A DNA stretch of 22,914 nt from DASQHW01 sp038209365 (GTDB taxonomy: Bacteria; Actinomycetota; Acidimicrobiia; IMCC26256; PALSA-610), in the NCBI GenBank assembly GCA_038209365.1, contig JBBQXS010000057.1:1-22914 (forward strand). Reading direction: 5' to 3'. Positions 13,988 to 22,914 of the stretch are shown piece after piece. Each line of letters opens with the position of its first letter. Position 1 is the first letter of the stretch. The notes under the pieces are model-generated. The model saw nothing but the letters and a program-made list of their open reading frames with translations. It made no database searches and had not been told where the DNA came from. The position numbers and the translations under genes are program-made.

Positions 13988-14965
13988 CTACTCGCCGTTG
14001 GTGAGTGGCCGGTAGGTCAGACGACGACCCGACATCTGCCCGACGAGGCGCTTCATGCGTGCCGTGTCGTTCAGCTTCCGGGTCGAGTACCGGTAGTCGA
14101 ACTCGGCGAGATACCGCGGTAGATGCTCAGTCGTGACGAAGTGGTGCGTCCCCTCGATCGAACGCTTGAGCTGGCCGAAGTAGCCCTCTGCTGCGTTGAT
14201 GTGGGCGCGCCGGCCATTGTGTGTGGTCTTGGCGTATTCGCCGATGTCGTGGCGCACGCGGTGGTGTTCGGCCATCTCTGGCCCGACGCGGAGGTAGCCC
14301 TTGTGGCCGTCGGTCATGAGGATCGCGTCCGGGGCCATGTGCTCGCGGACGACCTTGCCGAGCGATTCGGAAGTGACACGCTCGAGAATCTGTGAGCGAG
14401 CCTCGCCGGTCTCGCGGGAGACGAGAGTGACGATCGCGGTCTTGTCGGCCATCGCGGCCATGCCAACCCGGCCGGTACCGCGCTGACGGCCGCCGTAGTA
14501 GGTCTCGTCCACTTCCACTTCACCGGTCAGCATTCCGGCCAGTGGCTCCCGCTTCATCGCCTCGCGAATACGCATGGTCATGAACCACGCGGCCTCGTCG
14601 GTCAGTTCGTACTTGCGGGCCAGCTCGCGGGCGCTCAGCCCGTTCTTGTTGGCGGACATCTCGAACAGGACGAAGATCCAGGTCGCGATCTCGATCTTGG
14701 TGCCGTGCATGATCGTGTTCGTCAGGACCGAGAACTGCTTGCGGCACTTGGCGCACTTCCACACGCGGCGGACTGAGATGTTGCGCTTCTTGCCCGACCC
14801 GCGGCCGACACCGTTCTTCGGGGTCAAGAAATAGGCCTTGCCGTGGCCGCAGTGGGCGCAGATCGGCCCGTCCGGCCAGCGCATCGCCTCTAGGAACCGG
14901 TACGCGGAGTCCTCGTCGGTGATCTGCTTCCGCAACCGTGGAATCGAGATGCCCTGCTTCGCCAT
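13988..14965 (-). CDS. IS1595/ISXO2-family transposase
   Basis: The 325-aa transposase cuts and joins the element's ends. It has an N-terminal zinc ribbon with Cys36, Cys39, Cys71 and Cys74 (CAHC, CAKC), a helix-turn-helix-like segment (about 105-140), and the ISXO2-type catalytic core: EVDETYYGG with Asp153 and Glu154, TDGHKGY with Asp219, and HINAAEGYFGQLKR with Asn257, Glu260 and Lys267, which fits the DDNK/E pattern of this family. All key residues are present, so it may still be active. GGGGG lies just before the ATG. The gene ends 4 bp from the convergent methyltransferase gene and starts 25 bp inside the right inverted repeat. Confidence 0.95.
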   Translation of the reverse strand: MAKQGISIPRLRKQITDEDSAYRFLEAMRWPDGPICAHCGHGKAYFLTPKNGVGRGSGKKRNISVRRVWKCAKCRKQFSVLTNTIMHGTKIEIATWIFVLFEMSANKNGLSARELARKYELTDEAAWFMTMRIREAMKREPLAGMLTGEVEVDETYYGGRQRGTGRVGMAAMADKTAIVTLVSRETGEARSQILERVTSESLGKVVREHMAPDAILMTDGHKGYLRVGPEMAEHHRVRHDIGEYAKTTHNGRRAHINAAEGYFGQLKRSIEGTHHFVTTEHLPRYLAEFDYRYSTRKLNDTARMKRLVGQMSGRRLTYRPLTNGE

Positions 14966-14971
14966 GCCCCC

Positions 14972-15001
14972 ATTGTCCCGAGGTCAGCGTGGGTTTGTCA
15001 A
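14972..15001 (-). promoter_or_regulatory. Transposase promoter with -35 box inside the inverted repeat
   Basis: On the minus strand a perfect TTGACA (14996-15001) lies within the right inverted repeat, followed 18 bp later by GACAAT (14972-14977), which ends 6 nt before the transposase ATG. Transposase bound to its end would cover this promoter, which would give self-limiting expression. Confidence 0.5.
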
Positions 15002-15014
15002 CCCGCACATTCGC
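14990..15014 (-). repeat. Right terminal inverted repeat
   Basis: Reading inward on the minus strand: gcgaatgtgcgg, two variable bases, then tgacaaaccca. It pairs with 10729-10753 at 23 of 25 positions. Confidence 0.88.
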
Positions 15015-15021
15015 CTGAGAA
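15015..15021 (+). repeat. Right copy of 7-bp target-site duplication
   Basis: CTGAGAA follows directly after the right inverted repeat and matches 10722-10728. The remaining 149 bp up to the mutase start hold no gene; a CGCACG/CGTGCG hairpin lies at about 15114-15129. Confidence 0.75.
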
Positions 15022-15170
15022 TGAATAACATGGCCTCGCCCGGCCGGCAACCGGTAAATCTTGGGAGCCCTTGTCGAGGACCCTGCCAGTTCGCGGCGCG
15101 CGTCCGATGCTTCGCGCACGGCGTCGTGCGGCTTCTCGCGGTCGTGGTCCTTCGTGGTTCACTTGGGCAC

Positions 15171-17312
<2,142 letters not shown>

Positions 17313-17319
17313 CGCGTCG

Positions 17320-18267
17320 ATGAGTCTCGGACTCGCCGACGCCGTGCGCGGCGGCGACCGGCGCGCCCTGGCGCGTGCCATCACGCTCGTCGAGTCGACC
17401 CGCGAGGACCACCGCGCGGACGCGATCACATTGCTCGAAGACCTCATGCCCGGAACCGGCGCCGCAACGCGCGTCGGGATCAGCGGTGCGCCGGGCGCGG
17501 GCAAGTCGACGTTCATCGAGACGCTCGGATTGCACCTTGTCGACGAAGGGCACTGTCTCGCGGTCCTGGCCGTCGATCCCTCGAGCACACGTACGGGCGG
17601 CTCGATCCTCGGCGACAAGACGCGCATGGAGCAGCTCTCGCGACGGCCGGAGGCGTTCATTCGCCCGTCGCCCTCCGGGGGCACGCTCGGCGGGGTCGCT
17701 CGCCGCACGCGCGAGGTGCTGCTGGTGTGCGAGGCGGCCGGTTTCGACGTGGTGCTCGTCGAGACGGTGGGCGTCGGCCAGTCCGAGGTCGCGGTCGCGG
17801 GCATGGTCGACCTGTTCCTTCTCCTCCTCGCGCCGGGTGGGGGCGACGAGCTCCAGGGCGTGAAGCGCGGCATCGTCGAGCTCGCCGACCTCGTCGCGGT
17901 CAACAAAGCCGACGGCGCGTTGCTCGAAGCCGCCCGCCACACGGCGGCCGATTATGGGCATGCGCTCCACCTGGTCGGGCAGGCAGAAGTGCAGGTGCTG
18001 CTCACGTCCGCGCTCGAGGGCACGGGAATCGCCGAGGTGTGGAAGGCCGTCGAGGCGCATGCGCGCACCGCTCGCGAGTCGGGTGCCCTCGCCGCTCGCC
18101 GGGCCGACCAGGCACGCGACTGGATGTGGTCGGAGGTCACCGAGACACTCGTGGAGCGCGTACGCGCGGAGGCGCGCGTGCGCGGCGACGTCGACGCCCT
18201 CGAAGCCGACGTCGTCGCCGGCCGTATCTCGCCGGCCGCCGCCGCGCGCCGGATACTCGAACGCTGA
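17320..18267 (+). CDS. meaB: Methylmalonyl-CoA mutase GTPase chaperone MeaB
   Basis: This G3E-family GTPase guards the mutase: it gates cofactor loading and protects the enzyme from inactivation. The 315-aa protein has Walker A GAPGAGKS (56-63), the switch region DPSSTRTGGSILGDKTRM, ETVGVGQSEVAVAGMVD, and the guanine-specificity motif NKAD (195-198), then a C-terminal dimerisation helix. Length is normal. ATG 17320 is 7 bp after the mutase stop with no strong ribosome site, so translation is probably coupled. Older annotations call the family ArgK. The adjacency to the mutase makes the assignment firm. Confidence 0.95.
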   Translation: MSLGLADAVRGGDRRALARAITLVESTREDHRADAITLLEDLMPGTGAATRVGISGAPGAGKSTFIETLGLHLVDEGHCLAVLAVDPSSTRTGGSILGDKTRMEQLSRRPEAFIRPSPSGGTLGGVARRTREVLLVCEAAGFDVVLVETVGVGQSEVAVAGMVDLFLLLLAPGGGDELQGVKRGIVELADLVAVNKADGALLEAARHTAADYGHALHLVGQAEVQVLLTSALEGTGIAEVWKAVEAHARTARESGALAARRADQARDWMWSEVTETLVERVRAEARVRGDVDALEADVVAGRISPAAAARRILER

Positions 18268-18302
18268 AGGTCAGATCGTCGAGACGTGGTCGGGGACCAG
18301 GG

Positions 18303-18506
18303 CTAGCTCGCCTTGCGTACGGCTGCGGGCTGCTTGGGCTCCGGCGGCCGCGCCCGGCGCAGGATCTCGCGCGCCTCGGCGACCCCTCGGCGGCCGGCAC
18401 GCCGTGTCCGCTCGTCGAGCAGCCAATCCGGCCGGCGGTCTGCCTGCTCCCGGCCGGGGAGCAGCCGTAGCTGCGTCGTCTCCCGGTGTTCGCTCCGCTC
18501 GCTCAT
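18303..18506 (-). CDS. Small actinobacterial protein of unknown function
   Basis: A 67-aa basic protein whose core, RPDWLLDERTRRAGRRGVAEAREILRRA, resembles small uncharacterised proteins I associate with actinobacteria; that is memory of a pattern, not a search. ATG 18506 is preferred because a GATACT box lies 7 nt upstream and the conserved core follows about 25 residues later; the frame stays open upstream into the opposite-strand desulfurase gene, which is a shadow. It converges on meaB (35-bp gap, with a TGGTC/GACCA hairpin at 18287-18299) and is divergent from the cysteine desulfurase gene. Confidence 0.65.
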   Translation of the reverse strand: MSERSEHRETTQLRLLPGREQADRRPDWLLDERTRRAGRRGVAEAREILRRARPPEPKQPAAVRKAS

Positions 18507-18589
18507 GGGTTCGAGTATCCCCCGTAGGTGAGACAACAACGCCTGCCGGCTGTCCCAACGGCGGGAGCGTTCGTCCTGTTCCGGAGTCG

Positions 18590-18601
18590 TAGCCTGGTTC
18601 G
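18590..18601 (+). promoter_or_regulatory. -10 box TAGCCT of the cysteine desulfurase gene
   Basis: TAGCCT (18590-18595) ends 6 nt before the GTG at 18602, with no Shine-Dalgarno. It is the same hexamer and spacing as at metH, and it supports the GTG as the true start of a leaderless message. Confidence 0.5.
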
Positions 18602-19756
18602 GTGGGCGTCTACCTCGACTACGCGGCGTCGACGCCGATGCGACCCGAGGCGATCGACGCGTTGGCGCCGTTCCTCGCCGACCACGCCGCCAACCCTTCC
18701 GGGTCGCACGCCGCGTCGCGCGCCGCCAAGTCCGCGCTGGAGGAAGCACGTGAGACCGTCGCCGCCGCGTGCGGCGCCCGCCCGCACGAGATCGTCTTCA
18801 CCGGCGGCGGCAGCGAGGGCGACAACCTGGCGATCAAGGGCGCGGCATGGGCCGCCCGTACGCGTGACGCGCGTCTCGACGGCGTCGTCACGACCGGCAT
18901 CGAGCACAAGGCCGTGCTCGGCGCGTGCACCCGCCTCGAGCGAGAGGGGTATCGCGTCACAGCGGTCGGGGCGACCGCTTCCGGGGTCGTCGATCTCGAC
19001 GCGTTGGCCGGCGCCCTCGACGAGCGCACCGCCGTCGTGTCGGTGATGCTCGTCAACAACGAGACCGGCGTACGCCAGCCGCTCACCGACGTCGCCGCGC
19101 TCGTACGCGAGCGCGCACCGAACGCCGCGTTTCATACCGATGCCGTGCAAGCGCCCCAATGGTGCGACCTTCGTGGAGCCGCCGCCTCCGCCGATCTCGT
19201 GGCGATCTCCGGCCACAAGTTCGGCGGCCCGAAGGGCGTCGGGGCGCTCGTCGTGCGCAACGATGTGCAGCTCGTCCCACTCATCGAGGGCGGCGGACAC
19301 GAGCGCGGACTGCGCGGCGGTACCCAGAACGTCGCGGGCATCGTCGCGTTCGCCACCGCGCTGCGCGTCACGGACGAACGCCGCACCGAGGACGTCGCGC
19401 GCATTCGAGCATTGCGAGACGGGTTCGCGGACGCGCTCACTGCCGACATCGAGGGTTTCGCGGCGAACGGTGATGCCGAACGGCGGGTCGCAGGGCTGCT
19501 ACACGCGGTGATCCCGGAGATCGAGGCGGAGACCCTTCTCGTCGCCCTCGACCAGCAGGGCGTCTATGCGGCATCCGGCTCGGCGTGCAGCTCGGGCGCG
19601 ATCGACCCGTCGCACGTACTGCTCGCGATGGGGATGCCGCGCGAGCGCGCACTGTCGTCCGTCCGGTTCTCCTTCGGCTACGGATCGACCCAGCAGGACG
19701 TCGACGACGCGCTCGCCGTCATTCCCGAGGTCGTCGAGAAGCTACGGACCGCGTGA
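18602..19756 (+). CDS. iscS: Cysteine desulfurase (IscS/NifS family)
   Basis: A PLP enzyme that takes sulfur from cysteine as an enzyme-bound persulfide for tRNA thiolation and iron-sulfur clusters. The 384-aa protein starts with the typical VYLDYAASTPMRPEAI, has ETGVRQPL, the PLP lysine Lys206 in SGHKFGGPKG, RGGTQNV, and the persulfide cysteine Cys329 in SGSACSSG. The start is GTG. It overlaps mnmA in TGATG, so the two are translated together; MnmA uses the sulfur it provides. The gene order matches M. tuberculosis, where an iscS-type gene precedes trmU/mnmA. SufS-type roles are less likely because no suf genes are nearby. Confidence 0.94.
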   Translation: MGVYLDYAASTPMRPEAIDALAPFLADHAANPSGSHAASRAAKSALEEARETVAAACGARPHEIVFTGGGSEGDNLAIKGAAWAARTRDARLDGVVTTGIEHKAVLGACTRLEREGYRVTAVGATASGVVDLDALAGALDERTAVVSVMLVNNETGVRQPLTDVAALVRERAPNAAFHTDAVQAPQWCDLRGAAASADLVAISGHKFGGPKGVGALVVRNDVQLVPLIEGGGHERGLRGGTQNVAGIVAFATALRVTDERRTEDVARIRALRDGFADALTADIEGFAANGDAERRVAGLLHAVIPEIEAETLLVALDQQGVYAASGSACSSGAIDPSHVLLAMGMPRERALSSVRFSFGYGSTQQDVDDALAVIPEVVEKLRTA

Positions 19757-20778
19757 TGGCCGCGCGTCGGGTCATGGTCATGATGAGTGGCGGCGTGGAT
19801 TCGTCCGTCGCGGCCGCGCTCCTGCGCGACGACGGGTACGACGTCACGGGTGTCACGCTCAAGCTCTGGGGTGGCGAGAGCGACAGCGGGTGCTGCAGCG
19901 TCGGCGACGTCGAGGACGCGCGCCGGGTCGCCGCCCAGCTCGACATCCCGCACTATGTGTTCAACTTCGGCGACGATTTCAACGCCCACGTCGTCGAGCC
20001 GTACGTCGCCGCGTACGCATCGGGCCGGACACCGAACCCGTGCGTCGACTGCAACCGCATGATGAAGTGGGGCCGGGCGTTCGAGCGCGCGCAACAGCTG
20101 GGGTTCGACTTCGTGGCGACCGGGCATCACGCGCGCGTGGTGCAGACGGACCAAGGCCCCGCCCTCGCGCGCGGTCTCGACATGGCCAAGGACCAGTCGT
20201 ATGTGCTCTACATGCTCGGACCCGGCGAGCTCGCGCGCACCGTGTTGCCGGTCGGGGAGCTGACGAAAGCCGAAGTGCGGGAGCGGGCTCGCGCGTTGAA
20301 TCTGCGCACAGCTTCCAAGCGCGAGAGCATGGACGTCTGCTTCATCAGCCGCGGCGGGCGCGAGGCTTTTCTGGGAGCGCGTATCCCGCGGCGAGCCGGC
20401 ACGATCGTCGAGGTGGGTGGTACCCAGGTCGGCACGCATGACGGTGTCGATGCGTTCACGATCGGCCAGCGGCGGGGCGTCGGAGTCGCGGCTGGCGCGC
20501 GGCGCTACGTCGTCGATCTCTCGGTGACGGATGCCACGATCACCGTCGGGCCGCGTGAGGCGCTGTTGCGCGACCGCGTGCGACTGCGCGACGTGCACTT
20601 CGCCCGAACGCCGCCGCCGGACATGCTCGTGCAGACGCGCGCCCACGGGCGCGTCACGACCGCCCGGCTGGTCGGTCGCGACGTCGTGTTCGCGACGCCG
20701 CAACCTCGTGTCGCGCCCGGCCAGGTGGTGGCGTGTTACGACGACGACGTGTGTTGCGGCGGCGGAATCGTGGCGTGA
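19756..20778 (+). CDS. mnmA: tRNA-specific 2-thiouridylase MnmA
   Basis: MnmA adenylates U34 of the tRNAs for Lys, Glu and Gln and replaces its 2-oxygen with sulfur. The 340-aa protein has the PP-loop SGGVDSS (11-17), catalytic Cys96 in NPCVDCN, the partner Cys195 in MDVCFI, the central KDQSYVLYML segment, and the C-terminal beta-barrel from about 270. Length is slightly short but complete (usual 350-370). ATG 19756 is nested in the stop of the cysteine desulfurase gene; longer in-frame extensions would read through that gene. It is convergent with the membrane-protein gene, with 42 bp between the stops. Confidence 0.95.
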   Translation: MAARRVMVMMSGGVDSSVAAALLRDDGYDVTGVTLKLWGGESDSGCCSVGDVEDARRVAAQLDIPHYVFNFGDDFNAHVVEPYVAAYASGRTPNPCVDCNRMMKWGRAFERAQQLGFDFVATGHHARVVQTDQGPALARGLDMAKDQSYVLYMLGPGELARTVLPVGELTKAEVRERARALNLRTASKRESMDVCFISRGGREAFLGARIPRRAGTIVEVGGTQVGTHDGVDAFTIGQRRGVGVAAGARRYVVDLSVTDATITVGPREALLRDRVRLRDVHFARTPPPDMLVQTRAHGRVTTARLVGRDVVFATPQPRVAPGQVVACYDDDVCCGGGIVA

Positions 20779-20820
20779 GCGGAACAACGGCCGTCGACCC
20801 GACGCGGGCGATCCAGCGTC

Positions 20821-21696
20821 TCACCGGGTTGGGAGGCGGCGCTTCGCGGCGAGAGCGAGGAAGGCGTCCGGACGCGTGGTCGCGAACACGACGCCACCGG
20901 CCTCGACGAGATGACCATCGACGCGACCGCGGCGCCGACCGAACGTCACGGTCTTGTCGAACGCGATCTCGACACCACCGACGAGCGTGCCGAGGCGGAG
21001 ATCGAGGACGCCGTCAGGAAGCGACCGCCCCGGGACGCGGTGCACGCGTCCCACCGCATCGCGGCGCACGAGCACGGGCTCGAGCAGGGTCAGAGGGTCG
21101 ACGATCGCGATCCCGGCCGGGACCAGAACGACCCAGCGGCGTGAGAGCGCGTCCAGCGAACGCACGACGAGCCACGCAATCGCGACACCGACGATCGTGC
21201 ACGCGATGCCCGCGATGACGTTCGCGTCAGCGAGCAGCAGCGGCCCCGCGACTGCGCCCGCCGCAACGAGCGCGATCGCGAGCGGCACGGGACCGACGAG
21301 CAACGGCGTGGGGATGCGCATCGGGAAGCGGACCTCGTCGCCATACGCGAGCGCGTTGCCGGCCGCGGCCGCCACCGGATCCGACAAGGCCAGCGTGGCG
21401 GCGAGCAGGCTGCTCGCGACCGCGATGACCGCCGACGCGGCGCTCGTCGACGTGATCGAAAGGATCGTGCACGCGATCCCTACCGGGGCGACGACGCGGA
21501 GCAACGTGAGGCCGCACGGCCGCGGTGCCAGCAACGCCAGGAGGCTTGCCGCCCAGGCCGCCCACAACAGCACAGTCGCGAGGCGGGCCGGCCCGGTGGG
21601 TAATCCGTCGAGTGCGTCCGCGATCGCGCCACCGGTTGTCGCCGGCAGCACGGCCCAGGCGGAGCGCGCGCACCACAACAAGATGCCGGGTCTCAT
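20821..21696 (-). CDS. Multi-pass membrane protein, unknown
   Basis: A 291-aa protein with about five or six hydrophobic segments in residues 15-205, very rich in Ala, Leu and Val, followed by a soluble C-terminal domain (about 205-291) with VLVRRDAVGRVHRVPG and a positively charged end. The C-terminal part looks like a small beta-rich domain facing the cytosol. ATG 21696 is chosen because the membrane region begins soon after; a further in-frame start at 21760 would overlap the start of the opposite gene. It is divergent from the MetE-like gene with a 61-bp gap. I recognise no characterised family. Confidence 0.78.
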   Translation of the reverse strand: MRPGILLWCARSAWAVLPATTGGAIADALDGLPTGPARLATVLLWAAWAASLLALLAPRPCGLTLLRVVAPVGIACTILSITSTSAASAVIAVASSLLAATLALSDPVAAAAGNALAYGDEVRFPMRIPTPLLVGPVPLAIALVAAGAVAGPLLLADANVIAGIACTIVGVAIAWLVVRSLDALSRRWVVLVPAGIAIVDPLTLLEPVLVRRDAVGRVHRVPGRSLPDGVLDLRLGTLVGGVEIAFDKTVTFGRRRGRVDGHLVEAGGVVFATTRPDAFLALAAKRRLPTR

Positions 21697-21757
21697 CGCG
21701 CGCTCGCGTGCTCCGCTTCGTGGGTTCAACGATTGAGGCCGTATCCTACGAATCTTC

Positions 21758-22768
21758 ATGGGGGACATCGGGCTCGTTGCAGGAATGGCGACCGCGATCG
21801 GAAGCCTGCCGCATCCGGACGCGCGCGTCGCCGCGTCGCTCGTGCTCCGTTGCCTGCCCGATCTTCCCGCCGCGCCGCAGCTTCCGCGTCGCACGCCGCT
21901 CGAAGGGATGATCGCGCAATGGGCGAGTGCAGTGCCCGGCGTCGTCGTGCACGCGGACGGCACGATCTCGCTCGGTGAACGCGACGAGGTCGACGCAGCC
22001 GCGCCCCTGGATCCGGTCTTCGCTCGCGAGACGCACGGTTCCCTGCTGACCTTCCTCGAGGTCGCGGCGGCACAGTCCCCTCCGCTGCGTCGCGTGAAGG
22101 TGCAGATGACGGGCCCGTTGACGCTCGGCACCGCGCTCGTCGACGCGGGAATGCGCGCCGAGATCGCGTTTCCGCTCGCGGCGCGCGTCGCGCGCGCGTG
22201 GGCGCTCGCGATCGAGGACTTGACCGCGCGCATGCTTCCGGGGGTACGGCTCGTGTTGTTCTTCGACGAGCCTTCGTTGGTCTCCTGGCGCGGCGCCGAG
22301 GGACCGGTCGAACGGGAAGTGGCGATCGATCTCCTGTCGAGCTCGCTCGCGGCGACGCGCGCGATCACGGGCGTGCACGTCTGCGGGAACGGCGACGTGC
22401 GACTGGCCCTCGATGCCGGTCCGCATGTCGTGCATTTCGACGTCGGCGCGATCGACCTCGACGACGCGGTGGCGATGTCGCGGTTCCTCGAGGGCGGGGG
22501 CTGGTTCGCGTGGGGCGCCATTCCGACGCACCGGCCGGTCGGGGAGAACGCGCAGCCTTTGTGGAAGGACCTGCTCGAGACGTGGTGCGAGCTCACGCGC
22601 CGCGGGTGCGATCCGGCGCGCCTGCGCACGCAGGCGCTGATTGCGCCGGCGTGCGGGCTCGCGGGCCACGGGGAGAGCCAGGCAGAGCATGCGATGCTGC
22701 TCGCGCGCGAGATCGGCGGACGCGTCCACGGTCACGCGGCCGCGTGCAAGCTCGCGGTCGGGGCCTAG
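21758..22768 (+). CDS. MetE C-terminal-like (UROD/MetE superfamily) protein
   Basis: A 336-aa protein related to the catalytic half of cobalamin-independent methionine synthase. A zinc site is suggested by His207 and Cys209 in GVHVCGNGD and Cys299 in APACGLAG, which match the H-x-C and distal C of MetE. The N-terminus AIGSLPHPD is also family-like. It is under half the length of MetE and lacks its N-terminal domain, so it is unlikely to be a normal methionine synthase; the methyl donor and acceptor are unknown. The same type of gene lies just upstream of ligA in mycobacteria (Rv3015c). TATCCT at 21742-21747 may be its -10 box. ligA follows after 36 bp. Confidence 0.82.
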   Translation: MGDIGLVAGMATAIGSLPHPDARVAASLVLRCLPDLPAAPQLPRRTPLEGMIAQWASAVPGVVVHADGTISLGERDEVDAAAPLDPVFARETHGSLLTFLEVAAAQSPPLRRVKVQMTGPLTLGTALVDAGMRAEIAFPLAARVARAWALAIEDLTARMLPGVRLVLFFDEPSLVSWRGAEGPVEREVAIDLLSSSLAATRAITGVHVCGNGDVRLALDAGPHVVHFDVGAIDLDDAVAMSRFLEGGGWFAWGAIPTHRPVGENAQPLWKDLLETWCELTRRGCDPARLRTQALIAPACGLAGHGESQAEHAMLLAREIGGRVHGHAAACKLAVGA

Positions 22769-22791
22769 CAATCAGCGGCGCAGGCCCTCGG

Positions 22792-22804
22792 TAGCCTGCG
22801 AGCG
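22792..22804 (+). promoter_or_regulatory. -10 box TAGCCT of ligA
   Basis: TAGCCT (22792-22797) ends 7 nt before the ligA ATG, the same hexamer seen at metH and the cysteine desulfurase gene. It suggests ligA has its own leaderless promoter within the short gap after the MetE-like gene. Confidence 0.5.
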
Positions 22805-22914
22805 ATGGCTGCCAAGCCGCCCGCCGAAGCCGTCGAACGGGTCGAGGCGCTGCGCGGGCTCATCGAGTACCACACCGAGCGCTACTTCGTCTTCGACGAG
22901 CCCGAGATCGCCGA
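22805..22914 (+). CDS. ligA: NAD-dependent DNA ligase, 5' end only
   Basis: The first 36 codons and two bases are in the window. The peptide, with AVERVEALRGLIEYH then TERYFVFDEPEIA, matches the N-terminal Ia domain of LigA (typically LRELIxYHNxxYYVLDxPEISDAEYD), which recruits NAD+. LigA seals nicks in DNA replication and repair. ATG 22805 fits this start, with TAGCCT 7 nt upstream. The adenylation lysine, OB, zinc, HhH and BRCT domains lie beyond the edge. The preceding MetE-like gene supports the call by synteny. Confidence 0.9.
   Translation, partial: MAAKPPAEAVERVEALRGLIEYHTERYFVFDEPEIA

Larger units (their letters stand above)
10729..15014. mobile_element. IS1595-family transposon with restriction-modification cargo
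   Basis: A 4,286-bp element bounded by 25-bp inverted repeats and a matching 7-bp direct repeat. It encodes one ISXO2/IS1595-type transposase at its right end and about 3.2 kb of cargo: two tiny membrane proteins, a 77-aa protein, a structured non-coding block, a winged-helix protein and a methyltransferase-nuclease fusion. The transposase and fusion genes are convergent with only 4 bp between their stops, so the cargo is well packed rather than a chance insertion. The cargo, above all the methyltransferase gene, is visibly richer in A and T than the flanks and uses codons such as ATA and AGA, which fits a foreign source. IS1595 elements with passenger genes are known; this cargo set I do not recognise. 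Confidence 0.88.

Noticed and set aside
14995..15030. Outward promoter from the right transposon end towards the mutase
   Set aside because: TTGTCA is present, but no convincing -10 hexamer occurs at 16-18 bp; the best candidate, AGAATG, is poor.
15071..15087. B12-box-like sequence upstream of the mutase
   Set aside because: It matches the B12-box pattern at only 10 of 16 positions by eye, and I could not find the rest of the cobalamin riboswitch core around it. A covariance-model search (Rfam RF00174) would settle it.
14838..15170. A 111-codon upstream extension of methylmalonyl-CoA mutase
   Set aside because: It crosses the transposase start and the inverted repeat, has no homology to the family, and the mutase N-terminus is normal at 15171.
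21697..22629. Long upstream extension of the minus-strand membrane protein
   Set aside because: It runs antisense to the MetE-like gene and is Arg/Ser-rich; the hydrophobic protein starts naturally at 21696.

Overview
The window is high-GC DNA from an actinobacterium, most likely from the Acidimicrobiia or a close relative. That placement is an inference from four things: the GC-rich codon use; the gene order cysteine desulfurase, mnmA, MetE-like protein, ligA, which resembles the mycobacterial order; a human-type single-chain methylmalonyl-CoA mutase followed by MeaB; and repeated TANNNT boxes 6-7 nt upstream of start codons, a sign of leaderless transcription. No rRNA, tRNA or CRISPR array was seen.

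Left part (1-10692), chromosomal housekeeping and accessory genes. It begins with the first 804 codons of cobalamin-dependent methionine synthase metH (minus strand, cut by the window edge). Divergent from it are a PduO-type cobalamin adenosyltransferase, leucyl aminopeptidase pepA, and a cupredoxin lipoprotein that overlaps the pepA stop. Next come a minus-strand rhodanese-MoeB fusion, a sirtuin, a STAS-domain protein, a membrane GGDEF-EAL gene split by a -1 frameshift near 9052, and an unknown minus-strand protein.

Middle part (10729-15014), a 4.29-kb IS1595-family transposon. It has 25-bp terminal inverted repeats (23/25 identical) and an abutting 7-bp direct repeat CTGAGAA at each side. 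Besides an ISXO2/IS1595-type transposase it carries two tiny membrane proteins, a 77-aa protein, a roughly 430-bp structured non-coding block, a winged-helix protein, and a single polypeptide that joins a beta-class DNA methyltransferase to an Mrr-type PD-(D/E)xK nuclease domain. The winged-helix gene and the methyltransferase-nuclease gene are divergent, and a perfect 24-bp palindrome lies between them. The best reading is a mobile, self-regulated, one-protein restriction-modification module. This is the most interesting part of the window.

Right part (15171-22914), core metabolism. Methylmalonyl-CoA mutase and its GTPase chaperone MeaB form an operon; together with metH and the adenosyltransferase on the left, they make much of the window about B12 use. 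After a small unknown protein come cysteine desulfurase and mnmA, which overlap in TGATG and act in sequence in tRNA 2-thiolation. A membrane protein, a MetE-C-terminal-like protein and the first 36 codons of ligA end the window.
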